Part shown: one piece after another, positions 32,894-52,708 of the stretch
Position numbering within the stretch: position 1 is the stretch's first letter
How the letters are laid out: each line of letters begins with the position of its first letter
DNA from: Asterias amurensis
Lineage: Eukaryota > Echinodermata > Asteroidea > Forcipulatida > Asteriidae
DNA length: 64,000 bases
Direction of reading: 5' to 3'
Assembly: GCF_032118995.1 (NCBI RefSeq)
Contig: NC_092667.1
Location: 9,142,357 to 9,206,356 of the forward strand
Notes under the pieces: model-generated
What the model saw: the letters and a program-made list of their open reading frames with translations, nothing else
The model's database searches: none
Told to the model about the DNA's origin: nothing
Program-made: the position numbers and the translations under genes

Positions 32894-34497
32894 GAATACA
32901 CGCATCCGAGTTTAGTGTTACTATTTTCTGATCTGAGGTACACAAGCTTGCTGTTTTGCACGGTGAGGGAGTGCCGTAGACACAAATACATCTTCTCCCA
33001 TTTATATTGCATTTGAAAGGTATAACTTTAGGATGAAAACCGGAGAGTAATATTATCAGCACGCGGAAATGACTGTTATTGAACCACCTCTGAAGATGTC
33101 CATTTTTGATATGGGGGATAAAGAACGGATAGCCCATTTCTTTTTGGCAATTCAGAAATGTGGCTGGCTTTAAAGTTGTGTCATTTCATGTCTAAAAAAA
33201 GTGATGGCAATTCCAATGAAACATAACACGCTATTCTGAGATACAAAAGGCTAATCGGACCCCAAATTTGTCAACTGCCTTGTTTATACTGGTCAAGAGA
33301 AATTGGTTCTTTTTGCATTGGGAGATTGTGGAGTTGACTAGTGTTGTATATACATGTAATATTTTGTAGCGATGGTGAATACAGAATTGATGTATCTATT
33401 TTATGGCAGAGGCTGAGAGGGTTTAATAGTTTGGCACTGTTTTTCTTGTGAACAATATAAGCTGCGACGATTTAGCTTTAATTTGAAAGTTTTATATCAA
33501 TTTATAATTATTTCAAATAATTGAAAACGATTTCTACAGTTATACAAGCCAAAAGCTTGTTTGACAAGAAAAAAAAGTTTAGCCTTAAAAATCAAAAGAG
33601 GCTGTAGTTAGTGACCCAGTAATTGATTTATCGATGAGCAAAGGGGCCAATATTAACTACCGCATCATCCATAATTATCTTTGAAAAAAGATTATGGTAA
33701 AAAAGGGGGCCCGATCCCCCTTTAAATTGTGTGCATTGGTCTATTCTAGGATATCAATAATGTTGACTCTCATTATTTTTTAAAGATACCATTTTATTAT
33801 TGATCATGTGGTGACAGCAGTAGACCCTGTTAAAAGGTGACTGTGTTATTTATTAGAATAAGGTTATAATAAATACTGACTTTACAGTTCATAAAGGCAA
33901 CTTTAAACATCTCTGTAAACAATTTTCGCTCTATTTTAACAAATTCAGTCTTTTCTTAGTCAATTGTTGTTACAAATAAAATAAGAAATCGTTAGAACAA
34001 TTTTTTGGTAGCAGCTTTTTGTTTCAAATGAGAATTTGTATACTCGTCTTCATGAGCCCATAGTTATTATAGTACAAGTAATAATTTGGAGGAAGTGGGT
34101 TCGAGGTGAGTTTACTTCGTTTATCTATATCAATAAAATAATGCAGACATAATGAAATCGTAATCTGCGAAACAAGCGGTGCAGCAAGGTCGTTTCTCCT
34201 TAATTCGGAGTTAAAGTGAAACGGGAGTTTTATGGATGTCCAACGGTCTCATCTTGCGTAACCTATGATCGCCCACCAGTCTGTAACGTGTCACACTAAA
34301 TTATTGCGGCCGTGTGATAGTGCATCGTTTGCCGTGTGATAAGTCGGAAGACAATCACACGGCGTGCAGTACCCAGACCTCTTTTTACCCACCTCGAACC
34401 CAATTAGTCGTGCATCTGTGTATCTGAAACGCGCGTTACGAACGTTACGTGTACGAATATGATAAATTATTTGTTGGTGTGTTATAAAACAAATATG
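32894..34497. other. AT-rich non-coding stretch
   Basis: I see no supportable gene. Reading frames are short and unconserved; a minus-strand Cys-containing frame at 32880-33137 has no splice partners. Confidence 0.5.
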
Positions 34498-34648
34498 GAC
34501 TGCTTTACCCTCGTGCTATGGTTAAAACTACGACTCCCTCGGTGATCCCCGGCCCGTTCAATTTCCCCTCGGCTGCGTCTCGGGTAAATAGAACGCTCCG
34601 GGGAACACTTCGGAAATCGTAGTTTTAACCATAGCATTTATAGCAGTC
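34498..34648. mobile_element. Short fold-back element (gactgct..agcagtc)
   Basis: Arms gctatggttaaaactacga and tcgtagttttaaccatagc flank a GC-rich loop; 151 bp in all. Confidence 0.7.
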
Positions 34649-35055
34649 AATATTTGTGTATTAAACAGCGGCTATACAGGATAATATTAATATTCTACCT
34701 AACCATTAATACGCTTAAAATTAGCATTTGGTAATAAATACTTCTAGGCAAAAATCCACCTCTCCGCGCGGCTTTTTTAGCCACGAGTCAAAAACGGCTT
34801 CGTGCTTTGAGTCAGCAAAACCGAAGACATGTCGATTCTGCAATGAGACTTGTAAGCGTTTTCGTCTTCTGGAACGTTTAAGATCCGCCAATATCAGTTG
34901 CATACGAAAAGGGTGCGGCACAATTACAACAACAGTAAAAACGAAAACAACACAACATAAAAAGATACACTTTATTTCCCCGTTGAAGTACTCCAACAAT
35001 TTTTTGGGTTGTTCCGAACATTAAAAGAACAACACAAACTATTAAATTGTCTTAC

Positions 35056-35121
35056 CTTCAGAAATTTCTGATGAAAAAAGAGAGCAACAAGTACGACCAG
35101 TGGCACTATGAACTGCGCCAT
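35056..35121 (-). pseudogene. Orphan, frameshifted copy of the FReD signal-peptide exon
   Basis: ATG at 35121 opens MAQFIVPLVVLVALFFHQK, then FLK|GTAAGA. The first 13 residues equal the FReD signal peptide at 50.8 kb, but the exon is 66 rather than 67 nt. One base is missing in the T-rich stretch, so the reading frame changes and the exon ends in phase 0. Upstream DNA is also conserved (ggcgttgcgccgagccac and catttggtgtatggc, read on the minus strand). No matching FReD exons were seen downstream (lower coordinates). It is either a dead copy from a segmental duplication or an alternative first exon spliced to something unseen. Confidence 0.7.
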
Positions 35122-36071
35122 TTTTGTATAATTCTTTTTCTCTTCACCGAAGCCATACACCAAATGGAATGCACTAATAGTGGCTCGGCGCAACGCCTTT
35201 AGAATTAATGCATGCTCAATCAATTCGTCAATATTTTGGCCCTGAGCTGTTTTTCGTTGAGCATAAAAAAATAAAATAAAATAAAAACATTTTTCTGAAT
35301 TGTTTTCCTTTTCCACACCTACAAACTCATCACTACATAATCTCTGGCGTCAAATATTGTATTTGTAACAACCTTTTTTCAAATTGCTCTAGAACCAACA
35401 CAGAACAAAATAACAAAGCATCAAAAGAAAACAGATCTAGTAAGTTAAAACGTATAATTTAATAGATAAATAAACTTACCATTCCATTTTCCTATGTAGG
35501 CCCATAGGTAATAATTACATTCAAACAAGCAATGTATCGCTTTTCCGTGAATAAGTAATAATAAGTAAATACAGAAAGAACTATTAAATACTGTAAAATT
35601 CTATGTTGACTATTACATTTCAGTTTGAAAGCATGGTGTCAACTTATCATAAAATAAATTACCATATTCAAACCAAATAATAAAACCAACCAGGAAAAAC
35701 GTGGCGTGTAAACCATTAAAGATGCTTCCATTGTCGCCGGTCGAGTTTACGGTCGGTGCGCATTACTTAAGTCACGGTATTGCTTTCAATATAAAGATCC
35801 CAAAGTAAAAACGCAATAACCGTTCATTATCTCCCTTGAGTCATCAAAAATAAAATCCTTGAGAAAAATAAAACCATTGACAACTGGCTAGAATGCCGTT
35901 ACGTTGCGTTGTAATGCAAATGATCATTGCATTTTATTTTCTCAGTATCTTTTTGAAAATTAAAGTATCAAGGTTTAAATTCTGAAACATAGCGAGTTTT
36001 AAAAGCATCAACTTGTTAACGCCGTTTTCTCCAAGCAACAAGGGACCCTGGTGTATTTTATGGCATTCTAG

Positions 36072-39065
36072 ATAGTCCAGGCATTTCAGGGAAAAAATGG
36101 GTCAACCTCGGACAAATTGCAACAGAAAGTCTGTAAACTGTTTCATATTCAGAATGTTGTCCTCTATAACATATCAAAACTCTTAAGCAAGCCGTGTGGG
36201 GGAAAATGTCATGGCGGCCATTTTTTGAAATGGCCGTCATAAACCCGATATTTCCCAATATCACCGCTTCTGTAATGTAATTAATAGGACTTTAATTTTA
36301 AGTAGTAAAAATACATTTTCACTGACAAGAAATCAAATGAAACGCATTTCGTATCGCTAAACCTGGTCAAAAAGCAAAAATGGCCGCCACTTTTTCAAAA
36401 TTACCACCATTTTCCAAAATGGTCGCCATATACAGATGTTTCTTAGTATTTCCGCTTCTAAATGACTTAGGGCTTTAGTTTTTAGTGCTAAACGTACATT
36501 TTCTGGAAATCCAATGACACACGTTACAATAAGGTAAACCTGACCAAAAAGCACAACAATGGCAGCCATTTTCCAAAATGGCCGCAAAATAACAGACATT
36601 TTCCTATTCTTTCCGCTTCTAAATAGGCCTATCATTGAGATTCAATTGTAAGTGGTTTTGTGAGGATCCCTTCTTCTGTTTTCTAAATGAAGTGTTGTTT
36701 TAATGATGTTATTCTCTAGTTTGATTTTTCTCAATAATGTTGCTCCCATACTAGCTGAGGTACGTTGTGCTATCAGGAAGCTTTTAGAACGGACGTGCTG
36801 CAGGACCTGATGGCATTCCTCCCGAACTGCTCAAGTGTGCCGAGGGCCCGATAAGCATTAGCTCTTTACAAACTCTTCATCAAAGTATGGTCCTCAGGAA
36901 GGGTTCCTTCCTATTGGAGGAATGGTGTCATCATCTCCATATACAAAGGGAAGTGTAAGAGAAACCAATACAGCAGCTACAGGCTTATTACTCAATCCAT
37001 GGAAAGGTTTTCTGTCATGTACTCCTGTCTCGCCTGGAACCTCTACTCACCCGTCACCGCCGACCCCAGCAGTCTGGCTTCACAAGGGACCGTTCAACAA
37101 TGGATGCAGTGCTCGCCCTTCGACTCCTGTCAGAACTGCACTGCGAGTTTGAACTACCTCTCAACGTTGCTTATGTCGACATTAAGGCAGCTTTTGACTC
37201 TATAGATCGGGAAGCCCTATGGAAAGCACTGAAAACAACCAGAGTTCCACCGTTTCTTCTTCACCTGGTTCAGGACCTGCTTCAGGCAACAACATCTCCT
37301 GTCTCTTCCTCAGCACCTCCGCGGTGTTCGCCAAGGCTGCGTCCTGGCCAAAGCCCTATTTTGCTGTGCCATTGACTGGGTACTAAATCGCTGTCAGGCT
37401 GATCTCGGCATATTGGCTGGACCTAGCCTACGCTGACGATGCCGCCCTGTTCGCAAGAGAGCCCAATGAGTGGCCTACCAAGCTCCAGAAGTTCGAGGAA
37501 GAAGCTGAGACAATGGGTCTACGAAATCAAGTTGCGTGGCCTACCGAGATCCAGAACTGCGCCTCAAACCACCTTCCGCCCCAGCGTCTGTACAGGGCCA
37601 GCCTGTCAAGACCACAGATAAGTTCAGATAATCTCGGTTGCGAAATCTGTTCTGAAGGTCACTCTTCTCCCGACATCCTTCGACGACTCGGGCTCGCCTT
37701 TTCAACCTTTGACCAATTAGATCGTGTGTGGCGTCTCAACCTCAAAACTAAGTTCAGGGTGTACACAACATGCGTTCTTCCCATCTTTCTCTACGGGTCA
37801 GAAACCTGGACACTTTTGGTGTAAGATGGACGTAGGCTTCAAACATTTAACACCAGATGCCAATGGTGGATACTCGGTGTCCGTTGGTCAGACTTCGTCT
37901 CCAACGAAACATTTTTGGAAACCACCGGGCTCGAGGACATCCGTGTGACCACCTCACGGCGACGCCACTCCCTCTTTGGCCACGTCCGTCGGCTTCCAGA
38001 AGACACCCCAGCACATGCCACCCTCAAGCTGAGCGTCAACGCTGGGGGGGGGGGGGGGACCTCGGTCCTTGCCAAGCCTGGAAGAGACCCAGAGGGCGTC
38101 CACGCAACACCTGGTTGATGAGCTTGCTGCCCTCTACAAGAACCAGACGGAAGGTTCCGTATCTGCAGAGGAGTTCTGCCAAGCTGATGTGTTAACCAGG
38201 ATCAAGGAGCTCCTCGGGGCCAAAACCAAGTCATTGAAGTCATTTAGCACTGCCACGCACTAGTTGCAGCACTTGGAGATGGTGGATATACTTCGGAAGT
38301 TTGTCAGAGAAGAGCGCATTGGCAACTGGACGTTGCACATTGAAGCTGTGTCAGAAATGATGCGCTACCTGGCACAACCCCTACACCAAATCAGCCTACC
38401 TCTGTGTGCATCGGATGAGCAAGCTCAAGGATGAACATCAAGATGTATACCGACGATTCGAATAAGGGTTACATCTTTTCAGAAGAAGTGATCGCCTTTG
38501 GACTGGTCTGTCACCATCGAAAAGGTCCTGATGAGGAAAGACCAGCGGTGGCCTGATGAGAGGGCGAGGCATATGACGAGTTGTATTAAAATGATTGACA
38601 CTTCCTCAGAATATGCTTTTTGGTCAAGTTTAGCTCATGAAAACAGGTATGATTGGATTCCTGGCCCCAGAAAATGTATGTCTAGCACTTACAATTAAAG
38701 CCCTAAGTCGTTTAGAAGCGGAGATAATTGGAAATATCTGTTTTATGGCGGCCATTTTGGAAAATGGCCGTCATGTACTGTTTGGCCACGTTTAACTTTA
38801 CGGAATGCGTTTGACTTGAATCTTAGTCAGTGAAAATGTATTTTAAGCACTTAAAATTTAAGTCCTTAGTTATTTAGAAGCGGAGATATTAGGAAAAAAT
38901 CGGGTTTTGGCGGCCATTTTGAAAAATGGCCGCCATGACACTTTCCCCCACCCGGATTGCTTAATAGTTCTGATATGTTATAGAGGACAAAATTCTGAGT
39001 ATGAAACGATTCCAGACTTTCTGTGGCAATTTGTCCGAGGTCATATCAAATAATGCCTGGACTAT
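36072..39065. mobile_element. Large fold-back element carrying a broken LINE
   Basis: Arms at 36072-36640 and 38690-39065 are inverted copies. Both hold repeated units of about 150 bp built round the palindrome ggcggccatttt-aaaatggccgcc. The left arm has about three units and the right arm about two. The space between (about 36.7-38.5 kb) is mostly a LINE fragment in + orientation. Confidence 0.7.
36770..38275 (+). pseudogene. LINE reverse transcriptase fragment, several frame breaks
   Basis: Successive + frames show the RT blocks AGPDGIPPELLKCAEG, VAYVDIKAAFDSIDREALWK, CVLPIFLYGSETWTL, then [20 protein letters not shown]. These are RT fingers, the first part of the palm, a C-terminal Y-G-S-E-T-W-T motif and the tail shared with 18290. 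The order is normal but the frame changes several times, and the F-A-D-D-type catalytic block appears only as a frame-broken LAYADDA-like remnant near 37425. It is CR1/Jockey-like by motif; the exact clade is unsure. Confidence 0.78.
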
Positions 39066-39360
39066 AGGGGGACTGGTCACTGAATGTTGCATGCGAAGCC
39101 GCAAACACGAGCATTGCAACGTCTCGTGATAATACACCAATACTGGGTTTTGTTTGGAGTTTGTACACTTTTTCTATTGAACTTAAGTCCATGCACTCGT
39201 CTAGAGTTATTTGTTCTGAATTTTCTGCACCTTTTTTGTGTGCAAAAAAATAAATAAAACCGAACGTGTACTCAGCAGATGTAATGTACGAGCCCTGACT
39301 GCACGCGTTCTCATCTTCAAAGATCCCGCGCTTCGTTTGACGTCACAAACAGCGCCATCT

Positions 39361-39453
39361 GGGGTGCGTTTTGGTGGTCGTAACCAATTACTGTTTCGGT
39401 AACAAGTTCAACCGAAACATTTTTTTTGGGTTACGACTGCAAAAACGCACCCC
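39361..39453. mobile_element. Short ggggtgcgtttt MITE
   Basis: Ends ggggtgcgttttggtggtcg and (inverse) acgactgcaaaaacgcacccc; 93 bp with a cggttgaac-type core. Uninterrupted relative of 31043-31551. Confidence 0.75.
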
Positions 39454-39725
39454 TGGTTGAACGTAAGGGGGGCTTACTCATGTAAAGTATAATTATGCTA
39501 TTTGTTTATTTACAATCCACTCATTAACACGTATTGATGTCAAAAGCTGTTTTTTATACAAATGTACCAGTGACAGAATCCCTCAAAGCCTCTTTCAATT
39601 CGTCCAAAAGTATTTAGGTACGCACTTGAACATGTGTATACAAAACAAATTGTTAGTATTCACCGGAAAGGGGCTTTATCAAAGGATTATCTGGTCAACA
39701 GTTATTTGGGTTTTCCTGCTTTCAG

Positions 39726-39812
39726 AATCGAAGTTTATCAAAATTAAAGACAATCAACGGATCTAGTTCGGAACAGGACTTCGAATATAAACGCAACTTC
39801 TGCTGCCCATAA
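39726..39812 (+). CDS. Possible alternative last exon of the aGPCR
   Basis: Behind a strong acceptor (gggttttcctgctttcag) a phase-0 frame reads NRSLSKLKTINGSSSEQDFE then YKRNFCCP and a TAA stop. An AATAAA follows at 39998-40003. Exon 29 of the receptor ends in phase 0 (29555), so direct splicing would swap the 20-residue tail for a 28-residue tail ending in a Cys pair. It is about 8 kb downstream with no other support; it could be chance. Confidence 0.25.
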   Translation, partial: NRSLSKLKTINGSSSEQDFEYKRNFCCP

Positions 39813-39842
39813 CATCGATTTAACATGCACAAGCACACTATC

Positions 39843-39846
<4 letters not shown>

Positions 39847-39874
<28 letters not shown>

Positions 39875-40178
39875 AACTTATTTATTTGTCTTTTATTTGT
39901 CTTTTTTTCTCATAATGTTTTGTAGCTTTGTCGTTTCTGTTTCCTCCTTTCATTATTGCCTTGTTTTGTATTTTCTGTACTTGTACTGTTGAGGTTGAAT
40001 AAATATAATAATAACAAGAATGGACTAATCTAATCAAAAAGGGGGTATATAAGAAAACACAAACAAATAATGATGACAATATTGGTAAATCACAATAACT
40101 TTACACCAAATGTTAAGGTAATCCTTGTTACATTCCACTGTAAACACATACTTAAAACTGTTAGTTCACGAATTAAAA

Positions 40179-40233
<55 letters not shown>

Positions 40234-40235
40234 AC
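39847..40235. repeat. Simple repeats (gatt)n and (aaat)n
   Basis: gattgattgattgattgatt at about 39847-39873 and a (taaa)n tract of about 55 bases at 40176-40233. Confidence 0.85.
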
Positions 40236-40805
40236 TAGGGATGTATTGTGAAAATCACTTAACTCTACTTTGGAAAACCAAAAATCCAATCCAATCAATA
40301 ACAGAGATAGCAACATTGTCCGGACATGTCAAACATATTTCAATCAAGTTCTATACTTGACATCTAAAAAATGTGATCCTTTTTTAGTAAAAAGTTTGTA
40401 AGAGTGTAGGCAAGTACCTTCTAAAGATCTAGATACAGAAAATATGAATTAATACTAAATTTTTACTGCTTTTCCGATTTGACTTACACCAGTTTGTAAA
40501 AATGTTTGCCTTTTTAAGTTACATTGTATAAAGGAATCTGGATTTTGTCCTTTTAGATTTCATATTTACACCAACTAAACTCAATGAGCTGCTATATTTC
40601 TTAAACTTAAATATTGCGATAAGTGTGCTTAGTTTCTACACAACATGCTTGAAGATGCGTGACTTATTTCCCACAGAGCTATATACTTCCCGACAACTTT
40701 GTCATCTATACATGCTTATAATACATGCTCAGCTAATGTCTAGGTTAATTTGAGTTATTAAGATACGAAGTAATTGATTTATTACCATTAATTAGCTGAA
40801 TAACA

Positions 40806-41242
40806 TACACCGCGTTTACACTTGATCCTCCTACAAGGATCCAAGGAGGATCAGATCCCTAAATCGAGATGAAGCATTTTTGTGCCGCGTTCACACTTGA
40901 GTGTGATCTCGCATTGATTTCGCATAGGAAAACTGAAGTACTGCAAAGGTTACTACGCGGAGTCATTGATTGCGGCAGGTTTTCTTTTGCATGACTCGAC
41001 ACACCGGATGTGAGCAGCATAAAAAAATGCAGGACCCGATCTCGAACTGCGTTCACTCTTATTTTTTGATCGCCCTTGCGGAATCTGATCTCCCTTTAAT
41101 CTCGCAAAAAGGGAGATCAAAAGGGAGGATCTGATCCTGATCCCGATCGCGTTCGTACTAGACGGTGATCTTCTCTTGATCGCCCTTTCGAGATCAGACC
41201 CTCCTTTGATCCTCCTGGCAGGATCAAGTGTGAACGCGGTGT
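40806..41242. mobile_element. MITE with acaccgcgttcacacttgatcct ends
   Basis: The ends acaccgcgtttacacttgat and atcaagtgtgaacgcggtgt are inverted; the body is rich in ggatcagatc/gatcctgatc words. 437 bp. Confidence 0.8.
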
Positions 41243-41493
41243 CAGAATGAGCTAAACTTCTCAACTTTACGCAGAGGAGCGAAATACCAAGAGTATTTAC
41301 TCTAACACAATCAATAACATTCATGTAAGATATATAAAGTATGTGTATTTCCTAGAATTATACTTGCACTTGCGGTACAATTTGCAGCTGGAATGCAAGC
41401 TGCATTGACTTTAATATTCTCTCAAATACCCGTTTTGTGTTTGGGAGAGGCACTTGTTTGAAGCTCTATAAACTCCTACGCAAGGTTCTTCTA

Positions 41494-41887
41494 TAAAGAC
41501 TCTGGACACTATACCGGTAATTGTCAAAGATCAGTCTTCTCACTATTGGTAATTGTCAAAGACTAGCATTCTCACTTGGTGTATCTCAACATATGCATAA
41601 AATAACAAACCTGTGATCATTTGAGCTCAATTGGTTGTCGAAGTTGCGAGATAATAATGAAGTTGTGTGCTTTAAGATGCTTGATTTCGAGACCTCAAAT
41701 GCTTTATCTGAGGTCTCGAAATCAAATTTGTGGAAAACTTCCTCTTTCTCGAAAACTACATAAGTTCAGAGGGAGCCTTTTATCACAATGTTTTATACTA
41801 TCAATAGCTCCCAATTACTCGTTACCAAGTGAGATTTTATGCCAATAACTATTTTGAGTAATTACCAATAGTGTCCACTGCCTTTAA
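41494..41887. mobile_element. Inverted-repeat MITE, family A, full length
   Basis: Ends aaagactctggacactatac and ccaatagtgtccactgccttt, with the central hairpin tttcgagacctcaaat. A second partial left end (cactattggtaattgtcaaa) is duplicated at 41541. Confidence 0.82.
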
Positions 41888-42178
41888 GTTAGGTGTACCT
41901 TGGTGGCATGACACTGGTCACTGCTTTTATGCGCGTAGCAAGCTTTCTCGTGCTGAATGACGAGCATAGTCATTGTTTCCCAATGATTAATTAACGTCCA
42001 GATTATTCAAGAATAAGTAACACTTATACTGATATGATATAGTTTTCAAAAAGCCAGACTTTACGATGGTTTTGAAACTAGCCCAAGCCGTCACTTCATC
42101 TTCCACAATATAATACCGAGAAGCACATCACATCTTGGTATACAAACAATTAGGTCTTTCTATTGTAAACGAAAACAA

Positions 42179-42184
42179 TTTATT
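42179..42184 (-). terminator. Candidate poly(A) signal for the FReD gene
   Basis: AATAAA on the minus strand about 140 bases after the FReD stop codon. Confidence 0.45.
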
Positions 42185-42321
42185 TACGTTCTGGTTTGTC
42201 TGCCAACCCCATATACACTGGGAAAATTGTTAGTTCACAGTGAAACATTTTGCCCACAGCGAATAATTCAAATACTTTTCGTGGCACCGTTTGTGCAACA
42301 GTATATGAAAAGGATGGGCTA

Positions 42322-50884
<8,563 letters not shown>

Positions 50885-51296
50885 TTTAATATGTTGGTCT
50901 TCACCGCAGCTATACACCAAATGGAATGCCCTCAGTGGCTCGGCGCAACACCTTTGTACACAAGACACACTTTGCCAATACGCCAATGGTGTGACCTCGA
51001 GCGATAATTTGTTTTTCTTTGAGCAATGAAAATGAAAATTATCGCCCAATGAAAATTATCGTAAAAATATGATTTTAAAGCGTCTTGGTCATTATACAGT
51101 TTTTTTTTCCTTGCACGTTCAAGACTCATCAAAACATAAACTCTGCCAACAAATATTGCAATTACAACAATTTGTTTTATTTCCTTTTTGAATCCCCAAC
51201 ACGTTTATACGCATTTTACATTATTATTCTCTTTACGGCAAAATAACAAATAACAATAACAATTTGTTAAATGTTTTTAAAGACGGTATTTTAATT
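50885..51296 (-). promoter_or_regulatory. Upstream region of the FReD gene
   Basis: DNA directly upstream of the FReD ATG. Part of it (about 50885-50960) matches the DNA upstream of the orphan exon at 35121, including gttgcgccgagccact and a gcattccatttggtgtat block. Conservation of non-coding sequence next to the start suggests a promoter or 5' UTR. No clear TATA box was identified. Confidence 0.4.
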
Positions 51297-51925
51297 AATA
51301 ACTAGTTATAGGGCCTACTAATCAAGCTCTAGATCGTGTGGGTCAAACTCAGTTCCTTCTAAGTAGTATATACTCCACTATGTTGTTTTTAAACGGTATT
51401 GTACATCAAAATTCCCCATAACAGCAAAATAACTTAACAATATATTTTTTTTTAAATGTTTTTAAAGTGTATTTTACTTGATAACTAGTTATAGGGACTA
51501 CTAATCAAGCTCTAGATCCTGTGGTTCAAACTCAGCTGCTTCTGAGTAATATATACTCCACTATGATGTTTTTAAACGGTATTTTACATCAAAATTCCCC
51601 ATAACAGCAAAATAACTTAACAATATATTTTTTTTTAAATGTTTTTAAAGTGTATTTTAATTGATAACTAGTTATAGGGACTACTAATCAAGCTCTAGAT
51701 CGTGTGGTTCAAACTCAGTTGCTTCTGAGTAATATATACTCCACTATGATGTTTTTAAACGGTATTTTACATCAAAATTCCCCATAACAGCAAAATAACT
51801 TAACAATATTTTTTTAAAATGTTTTTAAAGTGTATTTTCATTGCTAACCAGTTGTAGGGCCTACTAATCAAGCTCTAGATCGTGTGGTTCAAACTCAGTT
51901 GCTTCTGAGTAATATATACCCCACT
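51297..51925. repeat. Tandem array, period about 180-184 bp, 3.5 copies
   Basis: The block aactagttatagggactact starts near 51299, 51483, 51666 and 51846 (the last as aaccagttgtagggcctact). Units share caagctctagatcgtgtgg, tatatactccactatg and caaaattccccataacag. AT-rich. Confidence 0.88.
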
Positions 51926-52397
51926 GAGCAATGTACTGTTTTGCCTGCTTCAAAGCATTACTAATAACCATTAATAAATAAATCGATACAAAATACAAAT
52001 CATATTTTAAAACAAAATTATTCGTGACAATCAAAACAAGCTGCCAACTTATCATAAATTATCATATTCACCTCAAGTATTCTAATACAAAACACCTTGT
52101 AAAGCGTGGCGTACCAATTTAGAGTTGCCTTCATCATTGTACACCGGCAGAGTAATTTTAGTTTACGGTCAGCGCGTTTCTTATTGCAATTACTTACATC
52201 ATAATTATAGACTTTCTCTCCAGAAATAGCACGACCATTACAGTTCAACACGTAATAATCGTTCTGCATTATAGGCCTATCCGTTGAATTTTCGAAACAT
52301 ATTCTTGAAAACTAGAACTATCAAATTTGTTTGATAGTTTAATATCAATGCATGCGTGTTTACATGAACGAGCACACACACAATACGACTTTAGAGG

Positions 52398-52708
52398 AAC
52401 ACGTTACCTTGGATCGAACGAGTTGGTCTATAAAATGCGTTTGTAACCGTTTGTTATAAAATGAATATGGTTAGAAAGATGTTGTAAAAGTAGAATACAA
52501 TTATATACACAAATATCCTTCGAAATTGCGTGTTTTTCCTTTATCGTCGACGACTCCCATAAATGGCCGACCGTGTTTCTTCTCGACGTAAAAGGCCGGG
52601 AAAACCGTGAAATTCCGAGGCATGTTCATGTGGGGATCATTAAATTATCTATTTAACCATATGCACTTCATAACAAACGGTTTCAAACGCAACGTGTCCC
52701 TTTAAACA
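52398..52708. mobile_element. Palindromic repeat, cggtcggccatttatggg family, most complete copy
   Basis: Left arm aacgagttggtctataaaatgcgtttgtaacc and right arm aacaaacggtttcaaacgca flank a reduced centre (tcccataaatggccgaccgtg). The ends read gaacacgtt and aacgtgtcc. Confidence 0.65.

Noticed and set aside
32880-33137. Minus-strand Cys-containing frame as an exon following the orphan signal peptide at 35 kb
   Set aside because: It has no resemblance to the FReD second exon beyond a short chance match, and no fitting acceptor and phase were found.
34728-35024. 98-codon plus-strand Cys-containing frame overlapping the orphan exon region
   Set aside because: Opposite strand to the duplicated FReD cassette and not recognisable; no conservation at the sister locus was seen.
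36770-38275. Working reverse transcriptase
   Set aside because: RT blocks are spread over several frames with stops between them; the LINE is broken.
51297-51925. CRISPR-like repeat array
   Set aside because: Units of about 180 bp repeat throughout with no unique spacers, in an animal genome; it is an ordinary tandem repeat.
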